From Lingula anatina (taxonomy: Eukaryota; Brachiopoda; Lingulata; Lingulida; Lingulidae), in the NCBI RefSeq assembly GCF_001039355.2, contig NW_019774502.1, positions 427,490 through 479,743 of the forward strand: a stretch of 52,254 nt of DNA. Reading direction: 5' to 3'. Under the pieces are notes generated by a model. It was not told the DNA's origin. It saw nothing but the letters and a program-made list of their open reading frames with translations, and did not search any database. The first letter of the stretch is position 1; every line of letters begins with the position of its first letter. Positions 1 through 12,245 of the stretch are shown one piece after another. A program made the translations under genes and the position numbers.

Positions 1-80
<80 letters not shown>
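1..80. repeat. (AC)n microsatellite
   Basis: An uninterrupted AC dinucleotide run fills the first 80 bases. It lies in what should be an intron of the Rab escort protein gene and truncates the view of that gene's upstream exons. Confidence 0.97.
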
Positions 81-83
<3 letters not shown>

Positions 84-150
84 ATATCAAAATCATGAAT
101 AATGTTCAGTATATTGGAATGGGTCTTATAAAACAATTTTGTTATTGAAG

Positions 151-3100
151 ACAAGGACATTGGAAAAAGAGGCCCCATTCTCAAGTGAACTATATCAAGA
201 ATTGCTGGAAGATGGAGAAGTATTAATTCCATTACCTCAGCATGGGACGGGTACTTCTAATGTAGTTGAAAAAGTTTTTATGAAGTAAGTCTGCCTGTAT
301 TGAATTGTATTTTTTTTACCATTATCTTCACATGCAAAAAAAAAAACATTTTGATGTTGAAAATAAATTGATATTAGGTTTTGTTTTAGAATGATGCTAG
401 GACATCAGAAAAAAAGGCCAAACATCTGGTCTTTGTATCCCTTTATGTATTGAGATGATGACATTTGCTCCAAGTATTTTAAAAATATAACATTGGTTAA
501 CACATTCTTCGTGTATTATTGACTTCAAGAATTAAAAAAAAAAACATTTTTGAGCCTAGTACCTGTTATTTATTTTGTCCAGAATATATATGTACATATT
601 TTGTACTTTTGACAAATTGGATGTAATTTAAGAAACATAAAGTATGGGTAATTACATTATTATTTTTTTATATTTATAACCAATAGGGAGGCTCCTGCAG
701 ACATTGTTGAAGTAGAAGATAAGACAAGTAAACTTTCTTTGGCATCAGAGGCCGCACCAAATATTACTTCCCAGGAAACCACTGAATCATCAGAAATAGA
801 CAGTCAGAATGTCGACAATTTGCTACAGGACAGTGACAAGAGATTTGAGGAATCAGTGGTGTCAGAAACAGTTTCTCAAGGTGATCATTCCACTCAAAGT
901 CAAGGTAAAGATCAACCTTTGACAGAGAGTGAAGAACAAAGTGAAAATGCAAAAATAGGACAAGAAAAAAATGAAGAAAATTCTGTAGATGTTGCTGAAT
1001 CTACAGGGAAAGTGGAAGAACAACAAAAATCAGACAAAACTGAACCAAATTATGACAATGTAGAATTTGTTGTGCAGGAGAGTGATCATAAGGCTCAAGG
1101 TGCTGGGGTCAAGGTGGCCGAGAAGGAACCTAAAAAGCCAGACAAAGTCAGAGAGTGGACATTATCAGAGCTGAAGAAAGAGTGGAGAAGATTCAATTTA
1201 GACTTGGCTCCAAAGGTTTGTGGTTGATTATATGCAGTGTAAGCTGTTTTGCAATAAGCAAAATTAATGAATTATAAAGTTGTATAAAATAAGAGTTGAT
1301 TTTTGCATGCTGGCATGGGTATTCACAGTGAATTTGAAGTTAAAGTCATAATAACTCTTCGTTTTGGCCAAAAATACGACTTTCCTGGAAAAAACGGCAA
1401 TTTTCCCCTACTTACCAATGGTCAACCACCCCATTCCTGCATTCAAAGTTAATCCAGGGTTTTTTTCCTAAACGTACGGTTTTTTGTTAAAATCTCTTAA
1501 GAGATTTTAACTGACGGAGCCTTCTCTCTGACATGGCAGTCACGCGATATCGAGCGATAGTTTCTGGTGACCTACTTAAAACTGCGGGAAAAGCAGACAG
1601 CAACAACACTATATAACAATATTATAAGATTCATAAGATATATTCGTCTTATTGCTCAAAATGCATTTATATCTACAATGTGTGCAATTCTGGGCTTTTC
1701 GTTATCCGACGCACTGTACAAAAACTCGCAACTTACGTCTGAGGGTTTCCCGCCAATGTTATTTTGGTCTTGAATGAACGCGAGAATCCGCGCGATACCT
1801 AAACGTCATTGGCAACGGATGCACTTGTCTACCGTGAAGAAAGGCATCGAAAGCCCAAGTGACAAGCACAGATTTTAGTTTTACTACAATAACAGTCATT
1901 TTAGTGGGAAAATGCAATAGAATATATTTCCAGGCGTTGTTTACAATGTATTTCTTGCGGAATTTTGAATCTCAAAGGAAGAGTTATTATTGCTTTAAGG
2001 TAAAGTAGTAATACTCAGTGTGTTTTTCAGATGCTTTACTCTAGAGGATCACTTGTTGAGCTGCTGATATCATCTGACATAGCAAAGTACTGTGAATTTA
2101 AGACTGTGACTAGGATTCTAACTCATCTGAATGGGAAAGTGGAGCAGGTATTTTATTCATAATTATAATTTTCATTATTTATTTTTTTGTAAGACACTTG
2201 ATTGAAAATGAAAACATGTGACATGTTTTTATTTTTTAATAATTTTTATAACTTCTTGCATTTCTCATGAATAGTACAATGTTAATAAAGTAATAAGTCT
2301 TAACTCATAGAAAACTGGTAAATTTTGCCCTCCCCCTCCCTTTCACTAAAAAGAATTAAGCGTTTCCAGTCATTGCATTGTGTTCATGACAGATGTTATT
2401 TAATTAAAATATTCAAAGTGAGAAATCTTGGAAAAATTTAATATTGAACTTTTTTATTATAATTACATAAACTTACGACCTATCAACTGTTCAGTATTAT
2501 AAAATGAAGCTGATTGTCATACTTGCAGGTTCCTTGCTCCAGAGCTGATGTTTTTGGCAGCAAAGCAGTGACCATGGTGGAAAAAAGAATGCTTATGAAA
2601 TTCCTTACCTTCTGTATGGAATATGAAAAGCATGCAGAGGACTATCAAGGTAATCAGTTTTGGAGATTAATTGATTGTTATTAAAATTAAATATGTCAAC
2701 TGTATCCCAACAAATTACAATTGCAGGTAATAACTGCTGTAATATAAATGATAGTTGTGATATTGGCAATAATAATGATAATGATGATGATGATAATGAC
2801 AATAATAAAAACAAAGACAGTAATAATGATGATAGAAATATAATATTTAGCTAGGATGATATAATATAATATCATATCAACATGATATAATTTAAAGACT
2901 TTTTTGTTTCAGAGTATCAGGAAAAACCATACACAGAGTTTTTAAAATCCAAAAAGCTGTCAGCCACAGTTCAGCACTACATTTGTCAGGCCATTGCAAT
3001 GTCCACTGACAAAACAAACACCATAGAGGTAAGACATTTTACTAGTGTTATAAGTAAATTTAATCTTTATACAGCTATGTAATTTGCTAAGTTTCAGGTT

Positions 3101-3639
3101 GTGGTGATTGCATACATTACATAAAAAATGTTGCTCATAGAATACAAGTCTAGTTGTTCAAAAGGTCAATAGGGTTCTACAGATGTCTTCAGTTTAAAAG
3201 GAATCAACAAGTTCTACAGATAATGATCCACTTAAATAGACATTGCTAAATAGTTTGATTTTTAAGGTAAATTGTTTATCATCTTGAAACAATACAACAT
3301 ATTTTTCAAGTGTTTGACAGTTATGAAATGATATTGCTGTGTCCTATATCTTTATGATTCATCTTAGGGTTTAAGAAGAACAAAGCGCTTCCTTCAGTCT
3401 ATTGGACGGTATGGCAATACTCCCTTTCTTTGGCCTCTATATGGCAGCGGAGAGCTTCCACAGTGTTTCTGCAGGCAAGTTAAAACCCGTAATAATATTT
3501 GGAATCCATACTGGTGTTTTCAATATCAAAAAATGAGAAAGTATGCAGATAATTTCTTCTTGTAATATTGCTTGGTAATGTCTTTAAATTGTGTAAGTGG
3601 ATGGTTATTGGGCATGGACAGCATTAGTTATTTGAGTAG

Positions 3640-3711
<72 letters not shown>

Positions 3712-5238
3712 CTGCAGAAAATTAGATATTTCAACACAATCATTTTATTGAGACTGAAATTGATGAAATTCATTCCCCTCTTTTGTTCTTACATCATTTA
3801 TCATTTTTTTTAAATATTTTTTCCTTCTCTTGTCCAGCCAGTCCCAAATGAAAAGTAAGCTTTTATGTTGATTTTTTCAGGATGTGTGCAGTGTTTGGTG
3901 GAACCTATATCTTGAGAAGGACTGCCAGAGCATTGATCATGGGCAAAGACAATAAGTATGAAAATAATTTATATAAAAATGTCTATGACATAGACTTAAA
4001 AAATAAACTGTGGAAGGCATTTTTAAAACTTTTATAATCAGATTTTGCTGCGAGATGTAAATGTCTGTAAATAGAAATATATTTAAATCCAGTATCATGA
4101 TGAGTGCTGTGTGCGTGCGTGCGTGTGTGCTTGCGTGCGTGCGTGTGTGCTTATACAGTTGAAACAAGGAACAATGATAAAAATTATATTATTTTCAGAT
4201 GTGTGGGCATTATAGACACAGAGGGTCTAAGAATGAAGTGCAAGTGAGTTTATATACAATATCCTAATGCAATTTACCCATTTACTGCAAATAGTATTTT
4301 GCACATTTTTATTATACTTTGTGTTTCTAGACTTTAAAAAATTACAAACATGTATCTAGAAGAAGGAAAGTACAACTTTTGGAATTATTGTAAACTGTAA
4401 GTATAGCGTATGGACATGTAATTTATTGTCAGTATTGAGAAATTTTATTGATTAATTATTTAATTTTTTTTTTCAGTTGGGTTATAATGGAAGGAGGCCT
4501 TGCATCAGAAGCATTGTTGCCAGAAAATTCTAGGAACAGGTAAGGGACTAGGGCCAGTCTGAAGTGATGTGTCCTCCAACTGGGTGTATTTCTTATTTAA
4601 TAAATCCTTAAATCAGGATAAAATGATGTAAGAACTCATGGTCATGTGCCCTGAAAATCACTTTCTTTTCTTTAAGAATGTTATATCTTAAACGGGGTGC
4701 ACAGACAGTAGAAAAGTAAACATTTATGAATATCAAAAGTGGTTTCTCATTTAACACATACTGGGTTTTAATTTGCTCTTCTTTATGATTTCTTTTGCAG
4801 GAAAAGTTCTAGGGGGATTTACATCACTGACAAATCTTTGTGCACAGATGATCAAGATCAGGTAGGTGTCCTAACTATTGTAAAGTGAAAAATATCGACT
4901 TTACTTTCTTGATTTTTTATACTGACAGTAATATTTCGCTCTAAGTAAGTGTCAAGATTTTACAAGTTTTTAGGAAATAATGATTAAATAACTATGCAGT
5001 TGTTTTAAATATATGTGGATATGGATATGTAATGTTTTGGTACATTTTATAAGTTATATTTTACTCTGTGGATCTCTGCAAGGCCCTCACACTTGCATAC
5101 AAGCATATACACAAGCACACACACAGACACACACACACACACACTAGTGGGAATACTTAATGTTTTGGTACATTTTATACTACATTTTACTCTGTGCATC
5201 TTTCTGCAAGACTCAAACTTGCATACACACACAAATAT

Positions 5239-5286
<48 letters not shown>

Positions 5287-6784
5287 CTTGTACTTGTGAG
5301 ATACATATTTGTCTGTCTGTAGATTACTCTGATGCATCTACCACCAGCTAATGGCCAGACAGATCCTATCACTGTCATGGAGCTGAGCCCTGCTACATAT
5401 GCCTGTCCCAAGGGACTTCGTAAGTCAAAACTGTGCATATACCAGTCCTCTATTATATGATATCTGGTTAATTTACATGTACTAAGTGTCCTGCATTCAA
5501 AACATGTGCTCTGACTGTGCATCATGTACATATAAATCTGTGTAAAAACTCAGGTGTCATGGAAACAAAAACACTAGAATCCTGAAACATCTTTTAGTTT
5601 AAGGCAGTGGTATTACTGTGTCCTGCTCTTTTGATTTCAGATGTGGTGCATTTGACTTGTCAAGGTTGTAATTCAGCTGAAGAAGACCTTAAGCCAGCTG
5701 AAGATCTCCTCTTCAAGCCTGTTGAACAAGGTAAAGATCATACATAAAGATGGTTTATTCAGTTCAGGATGAAAGTCATTATAGAAGAGAACATAATTTA
5801 TAGTAAATGACTACTGTAACACTTAAATATTGGTTTCCCCCATTAGGGTTATATTTATGTGCAGATGATGTCTGCATAAGTTGACATTGCCTTCTTCTGT
5901 CCACATTGTTGGAGGCCGAGTAGGAGCCATGAACACTGTGACTGCCATAATGTTGCCATTTTGCTTTAACACATTGTTCTCAAATGTCTGTCAAGTTAAT
6001 AAATTTGGCATTATCTGATTTTGCCCACACATATTTTTTCACATAATTATCATCAATGCCATTGGTTTTGATAACTATTCTTCCAGTAGAGCCAGAGCCT
6101 ACAGATACCAGGCCCAGAGTGCTGTGGTCACTACACCTGAACCAGATGGACAACACTGGATGTGATTTGAATGAGAAAACCCCAGAGAATGTGGTCCTGG
6201 TGGCTGGACCTGGGGCATCACTGGATTTTGAGCATTCCATTCTAGAGGTGAGTCAGCACTATGGTATCAAAATTTTAATATCAAAATATTAGGTATCTTC
6301 TTAATTTAATGGCACCTTTGGTCAGAAGCTGATCCCTGCTTCTTAAGTCTGCCCCAAGTCCTCTGAAATATAATATCTGCTTGTTATTCATGTAACTACA
6401 TGTATGTAAAAGATTTTCACACAAGATGTGCATGCTGATCATATGAAATGGTGTTAAATTTCACAAGCTTGGTGCATTGATCAGTTACTTCCTTTTTACA
6501 GTCTGCATCATCAAAATTCACATTTTCATAATTCTTTCAAATTTTCCTCTCATTTTCAGGCAAGACAAGTCTTTGAAAAAATATGCCCAGGGGAAGAGTT
6601 CCTCCCAAAAGCCCCCAATCCTGAAGACATAATATTTGATGATGGCCAAGAGGCAGCTAATGGAGACAGTGGCTTTGAAGCTGATGTGAATGATGAAGGT
6701 GCTGACCAAGAAGAAGGTCACTCTCAGGACACGGACAGTGAGGTGGACGCTGGGGTGGCTGAAGAAGGGTCAGAGTGGTCTTAG
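151..6784 (+). CDS. CHM: Rab escort protein (REP1/CHM-like), 5' partial, 14 exons visible
   Basis: Component A of Rab geranylgeranyl transferase: it binds new Rab GTPases in the cytosol, presents their C-terminal cysteines for prenylation and escorts them to membranes (family knowledge; GDI/REP fold). Exons: 151-284, 687-1215, 2031-2147, 2529-2649, 2913-3028, 3368-3474, 3881-3955, 4199-4243, 4477-4539, 4801-4861, 5323-5419, 5641-5730, 6087-6247, 6560-6784. All phases join, giving 646 codons plus TAG. Diagnostic blocks are [19 protein letters not shown] (exon at 3368), [13 protein letters not shown] (exon at 3881), [19 protein letters not shown] (exon at 2529) and PNPEDIIF near the C-terminus. 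The acidic, poorly conserved insert at 687-1130 matches the variable REP insert. The N-terminal dinucleotide-fold region (roughly 65-70 residues) is outside the window. The first visible exon could instead begin at 110, after another AG. The intron after 3474 has a GC donor. The acidic tail ends EEGSEWS. Confidence 0.95.
1340..1998. mobile_element. TTAA-flanked non-autonomous DNA transposon, about 651 bp
   Basis: The element spans 1344-1994 inside a Rab escort protein intron. It is bounded by TTAA at 1340-1343 and 1995-1998. Its ends are inverted repeats: AGTCATAATAACTCTTC on the left, and GAAGAGTTATTATTGCT on the right, which matches the left end at 15 of 17 positions when reverse-complemented. 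The interior is richer in CpG than the surrounding intron and has no transposase-length ORF. TTAA duplications are typical of piggyBac and Kolobok superfamilies; the ends fit neither closely enough to choose. Confidence 0.72.
1486..1511. repeat. 26-bp perfect palindrome
   Basis: A perfect palindrome centred on TTAA (half-site GTTAAAATCTCTT) lies inside the TTAA-flanked element. It could form a cruciform or be an internal subterminal motif. No function is recognised. Confidence 0.9.
3641..3706. repeat. (TA)n microsatellite in REP intron
   Basis: About 33 TA dinucleotides occupy the GC-AG intron between the exons ending at 3474 and starting at 3881. Confidence 0.95.
4107..4152. repeat. GTGC/GT-rich simple repeat
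   Basis: A short GTGCGTGC/GTGT tract contains two near-identical halves in an intron of the Rab escort protein gene. Confidence 0.8.
5030..5285. repeat. Two-copy tandem duplication with CA/CT microsatellites
   Basis: About 125 bp starting TAATGTTTTGGTACATTTTA at 5030 recurs at 5158 with scattered changes. Each copy ends in CA-rich microsatellite (around 5106-5145 and 5251-5284). It is in the intron upstream of the exon at 5323, and the ORFs across it are low-complexity artefacts. Confidence 0.8.
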
Positions 6785-7840
6785 TTAATGAAGCAAGTGG
6801 TCACCAGTGGAATTAACTTAAGAGTTTATTCAGCCATTAATATACAAATTAAAAATGCACATATAATGGAAATTGGATTGCTGTTTGGGTAAAATGTTTG
6901 AAATTTCAAGGTTGCAACATGCTTGCTAAAATTCTATTTTGTTTTTTTTTTTGTTAAAATGAGAAACAGCAGATGGATAAAACTCTTTAAAAATCTTTTG
7001 GGTTTCTTGAAGGTTAAAAGTTTACAGTTCTAATTTGTGATGGTGGATGTTTGTAGAGGATCCTGGAGTGGAGCCTTTTGAAATCTAATGTTTTATCAGT
7101 CTAGTCTGGACTTGCTTATCAGTCATGTGGTTCCTTGTTATGTAATGAATTCTGGCAAAGCTCGAATGAAAAAAAAAATAGTTTAAAGTATTAGAATACA
7201 CATTATTCATTGTGTAATGTTATTGGTTGTATTCAAAGTGATTTTAAAAAAATCCTATGGTAAGTGACCTTTTTGTCACTATATCCCAAGTTTTCAACGG
7301 TCTGAATGTGTGTTTTAAAAAAGATGAATTATACTAGTTAATAATGGTGATATGAACATGCAAGTTCAAGTTATACCCATGTCTGTAGCACCCCCCTTTC
7401 GTGCTCAATGGACATATTGCTATATGAAGTATAAGTACAAAGGGAAGTGTTAAGGACAGAAAAGTTAGAACATATGCATTGATTTCAATTTTGGTTCAAG
7501 ATTTATTCCTGTAACTCTGTGCGTTTGATAACATCGTTATCAAGTAGTAATGTACAAGTGGAAATGACTATTTAGTGTGTAATAAGTGTACATTTTTGTA
7601 TCCTGGATAGAATAATGGATAAACTAATGTGGCAAAAAATATATGCACACCTGGATGCTTTAAACATTGAATTAATAATATTTAACTGCTGTGCTTCGAT
7701 TTGATCTTTCCATATGATTAAATCATCGTAGTACCTGAGAGTACAGTATTATTTCCTTTGCAGCTTCATTATACATTGTGCAATTTTGTGTATGTTTATG
7801 TATGTATGTCTATGTAAGAATTGTCTTATTACTAAATAAA
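6785..7840 (+). other. CHM: 3' UTR and polyadenylation signal of REP gene
   Basis: Non-coding AT-rich sequence follows the TAG at 6782-6784. The best polyadenylation hexamer is AATAAA at 7835-7840, followed by a GGGG/GT-containing stretch. That would give a 3' UTR of about 1.05 kb. Confidence 0.6.
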
Positions 7841-7859
7841 ATCAGGGGGATGGACATTG

Positions 7860-10800
7860 ATTTAGTCATTGTTTTCCTGTAATTAACCCTTAAGTGGATT
7901 TAGTTAGCTCGTTGCAGGGCAGGGCATCTATCTGCCTACATGCATGAACGTGTAACTGTTTTGTACATGTATTAGAGTGCATGGGGGGTCCCTACATCAA
8001 GAATTTTTTAATGATTATACACAGGCTGAACACGTGTTGTGGCGGTGGCTGCAAATGCGCGCCACTCCCCTTGCTCGGAATGATCCATACCTCTGCATTA
8101 ACATGACAAAAGGCCCGAACTTCGCGTAACGGTCAGGATTTACATGTACGTCTTGGTGCATTCTGCACTGATAAAAGATTGGTTAAGTTATAAATATTAA
8201 TTGGACGAATAATACGATCCTTTTAAATTCGCCGTGGGTCATACGTCTCGATCACTCCAGAACTCGCCCAAAAGTCTGATTTCATTAATGTATCTTTCAA
8301 GCAATACGTAAATATATTCCCCTATTTCTAGAGAAAATGATTACAGTAGCAACTCGCCTAGTCACGTGCGACCTTGGTGATTTACATAACAAGTAGTCGG
8401 TGGGCACGGTGCGAGACGTTTTCTGAATTCTAGTCGCTTGACAGCTGGACTGTGTGAGACGAAGACGTAAGGCCGAACTTTCAACTGCGTTGAAGCAAAT
8501 ATGTCTTGTAAGTGACATTTCTTTTTCAGTCTTGTAATGAAGACGTATAATAATGAAAAAAAGTTAGGCGTAACGTGAAATGGCAGTTTATATGTGCAAC
8601 TTTGTTTGCATTTCTATTGTTCTCTGTCGGTAATGACCATGGTGTTATTTGCACTCGGAATGTTTCTCACAATGGCCACTTTTCAACTTTTCTAGTACCG
8701 TGTAGTTCACGTTTCTGGGTGTTCAAATTACCATGTTATGCCCTCTAAAAAAACAGTGGATAATATACATGTAGCTGGGTGGTCTTTCACATTTTGAAGT
8801 TGTGGTGACTATCTTTTAAAATATTTAAAAACTCGATGGCACGCTGTCGCTGGAAGCATGGAGAATACGGATGCATGTAAACTGTCACATTTTGTTGTCC
8901 AGTTTCTGTCACCTGTATTTTATAGACATTTCTTCAATATTTGTTCAATTTACTAGTATTTAACTTTGAGTGTCTGCTTAAAAAATCTTTTTATTTTTCT
9001 TAATTTGAAGCTAAAACACATGAACAAAGGTGGTGGATTTTACATTTACGTTTTTTTCCTGGCCATTCGTTTCAAAGTGCTAGAGACAAGCATCACATTT
9101 ATTGACATTTGCTCAGAAATATACATGTATATAGTTCTTTTGTGCTCCTTTCATTCTAATTTTATATCTTTTTATTGAAAATTCTTTATAAATTTGATGC
9201 TCAGCCAGTGCTAATTCTTTCAATATCAACTCTACTTTTTCATTTGAAGTTTCTTTAGTCTTAATGAATTCATGTATCACCTTAGAATAATTAATTGCGT
9301 TATTAACGTATTATATTCATATTTCAGAACTGCAATCTAATTCGCTGACTGCAGAAGGCACGTGACTAATGGAAGCACGCCTAGCCTTCAGTCCGTATTA
9401 AGGAACTGGGCACACTCATGCAAACGAGCGCACACGTACATACAGTTATAACGATTGAACAGTTTTACGAACTGGTGAACTGGCGCCTGATCTTGTTGTG
9501 ATTTTAAAATCATTGTAGGATTACATATTGATTCTCTTAATTGAAAATAATTTACTGGTATCATTCGTAAGCCATGTACCTTAGGTATCAATCATAATTT
9601 TTTTTAATTGTTCCAAACAACTAGCTCGGATGAATCTGATTTCATTAAAACCCTTTCGGCTACTCAAACTATCTACACGATTAATTAAACTTTGGGGATA
9701 AGGGTGTGTTTTTTCAACGTAAAGTTAGTCTAATCTCTGGTAAGATCATTCTTTAAAGTCGATTAGCTATCACATGGTATTTTTTTCTTAATTGACATTG
9801 TAGAATTGCATTTATTAATTTTAGGTGTTTATAACGATGCAATCGTAAACTAACGAGTGACGAACTATTTCACCCGAATAAATGTACATTTCTTTTTGGA
9901 GTTTTCAATTTCTAAACGACCCAGAGACGGTTATAAAAGTGGTGTTTATATTCACAAGCTTTTTAAATTATATGTAATCTAGTTCAAATTGTATTCTTTG
10001 AACTGATTCAAAACACACATAGATGGCTTGAAAACTTTGCAAATTGTCAAATGATATCTTTGCCCAAATTTTGTCCACGTATTGAGATCACTGCTTATGT
10101 GATGCAGTGCCTTACGTCGCACATTAAGAATTCACGTGAATTTTTTCACTACCGATTGTTATTTTAAAAATATAAATGGTATTTAATTTCAGTTTCGCCA
10201 GCGTCTATCTTATTAACAGTGCTGAAACATAACAGCCAATTTAAAGGAGAAATAAATATATGCTGTAGATTTTTCCAATTTATCATGTAGCATACTTTGA
10301 TAAATCCAATTCTTTTTATAACAAATCCCTCCATTTTTCATTATTTGCCTTCATCCTTGTATGCATACGCTATGGATATTCTAACATTACTTGTGAAACA
10401 ACGCTTGAATCTGAAACCAAAATTGGTAAGAAAGACCAACATTTTGAAACAATGCACCAGTATTCCACAATTCAGTATCTTTTTAAAGTAAAATTAAAAT
10501 TTACTTAATTTTCATACATTTTCGCCTAGCGTATTACGTTTGAATGGTCCTTTTCAGGCACTTTGTATGCGCAAAAAAATCAATTTTTCTGTTTGCAAGA
10601 GTATTGTGTATCTTGCTATCAAAATAGTTGCGTTTCTATTGAATAAAATAAAATCTGCATTAAACTATGTTTTTACATTCAATTTATTAAAACTTAGGTT
10701 CATGTTAATTATCATGCATACTGCACGTACAAAGCTGTTTCCAATTGATACTTTTAAAATGTATTTGATTCTGCAATCCTATTTAATTCAAATCTTAATA

Positions 10801-10860
10801 AACTGTGTTATTGGTAAAGCACGTGGTGTTTTTTGTTTTTGTCCATCCCGTGGCGAGGCT
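7860..10860. other. Intergenic, no gene recognised; possible unlabelled 5' exon near 8.4-8.5 kb
   Basis: No protein-family match is seen on either strand. The 8020-8510 stretch has more CpG than its surroundings, with E-box-like AACACGTGTT at 8029-8038. It ends in ATGTCTT followed by a donor-like GTAAGTG at 8508. That would suit a first exon coding only two residues, but no continuation exon was found. The rest is AT-rich and has only short chance ORFs. Confidence 0.35.
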
Positions 10861-10864
10861 TGAC

Positions 10865-11412
10865 TGGTAAGGCAAGTCCATTTTATTTGAGGGGTGACAG
10901 CTGGGGCGAGTCCATTCTATCGAAGGGGTGACAGGTGGGGCGAGTCCATTTCATTTGAGGGGTGACAGGTGGGGAGAATCCATTTCATGTGAGGGGTGAC
11001 AGGTGGGGCGCGTCCATTTCATTTGAGGGGTGACAGGTGGGGCAAGTCCATTTTATCAAAGGGGTGACAGGTGGAGCGAGTCCATTTCATTTGAGGGGTG
11101 ACAGGTGGAGCGAGTCCATTTCATTTGAGGGGTAACAGGTGGGGCAAGTCCATTTTATCAAAGGGGTGACGGGTGGGGCGAGTCCATTTCATTTGAGGGG
11201 TGACAGGTTTGGCTAGTCTATTTCATTTGAGGGATGACAGGTGGGGAAAATCCATTTCCTTTGGGGGTGACAGGTGGGAAGAGCCCATTTCTTTTTTGGA
11301 GGGTGGCAGGTTGTGTGAGTTCATTTTATTTTAGGGGTGGCAGGTGTGGAAAGTACATTCCACACGAGGGGTTGCAGGTGGGGTGAGCCCCTTCTATTTT
11401 GAGGGTGAAAAG
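10865..11412. repeat. 34-bp minisatellite, about 16 copies
   Basis: Tandem units of about 34 bp each carry GGGGTGACAGGTGGGG followed by a GTCCATTTCATTTGA-type half. The first dozen copies are well conserved. The last four, from about 11280, decay progressively. The repeats are contiguous without spacers, so this is not a CRISPR array. It lies in the gap between the REP gene and the first SLC10 gene. Confidence 0.93.
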
Positions 11413-11434
11413 TAAAGATCAAAACAATGTAAAG

Positions 11435-12245
11435 AGGATTTACTTGGCCACATAACAATTTTGTGCACCAATTAGTTGGAAGTTAAAACTAAACCATTTA
11501 ATTCCATATCCAAGAATTTCTTTATAGATAGATATATTTTATCTCTATGATTTAGTGCAAAGGTATTAAGTTTTTTTTTAGTTAGTGATTTCAGAACACG
11601 GGGCTCCCCTATTGCTTTTGTGATTAAACATCAGCGAAACAAACGATTTAGAAGCATGCAAAACAAACCAAATCAAAGGGTCTATCCCAATAAGAAAAAT
11701 TGAGAAACTTGGGCAGCAAGATAACACCAAAATTCCTCAAAGAGAATGGGGCAAATCCAAAATAAACAAGTATGCCAGCAAGGTTTGCAGGGCAGGGGAT
11801 GTCAACATTTTATTAACATAATTGAATAGTACATGAAGCTCTAATATGCCAAGATTTGAAATCAAATAAATAATTACTTGAATTATTCAGTATATTTTTA
11901 TGACCTGGTGATGGAAGTAGGAAAATCATCTTTACATGATATATTTCATTAAACGAAACACGTTCATGAGAATAGGAATTTGAACATTTGTGATCAATAC
12001 TTTACCATCCCAAACTATTTAGCCAATTTCAGTGAGAGGCGCAATCTTTAAACTATCTGTATTTGGTGCTTAATTTCATTATAGTATAAGGTTATTTTAG
12101 AAATAGAAACAAATTTAGCAAAGTACGATTTTAAGTACAAATATTCTTGCAGGTATTTCTAAAATATTTTGAATACATTTTTTCTGGATTTAAAAAAATT
12201 ATTGCCCAAATAGGATTTACTTGGCCACATAACAATTTTGGGCAC
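11435..12245. repeat. 34-bp direct repeat pair 777 bp apart
   Basis: Positions 11435-11468 and 12212-12245 share 33 of 34 bases (beginning AGGATTTACTTGGCCACA). Flanks are not similar, so this is not a long duplication. The intervening 743 bp are AT-rich without a coding signal. Confidence 0.75.

Noticed and set aside
5047-5531. ORFs over the CA/CT repeats on both strands
   Set aside because: Low-complexity translations of a microsatellite inside a REP intron.
10540-10863. 107-codon ORF before the minisatellite
   Set aside because: It has AT-rich composition, no family motif and no splice or promoter context, and its end runs into the repeat.
10865-11412. Possible CRISPR-like array (34-bp repeats)
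   Set aside because: Units are contiguous with no unique spacers, they decay at one end, and the context is a eukaryotic genome; it is a minisatellite.
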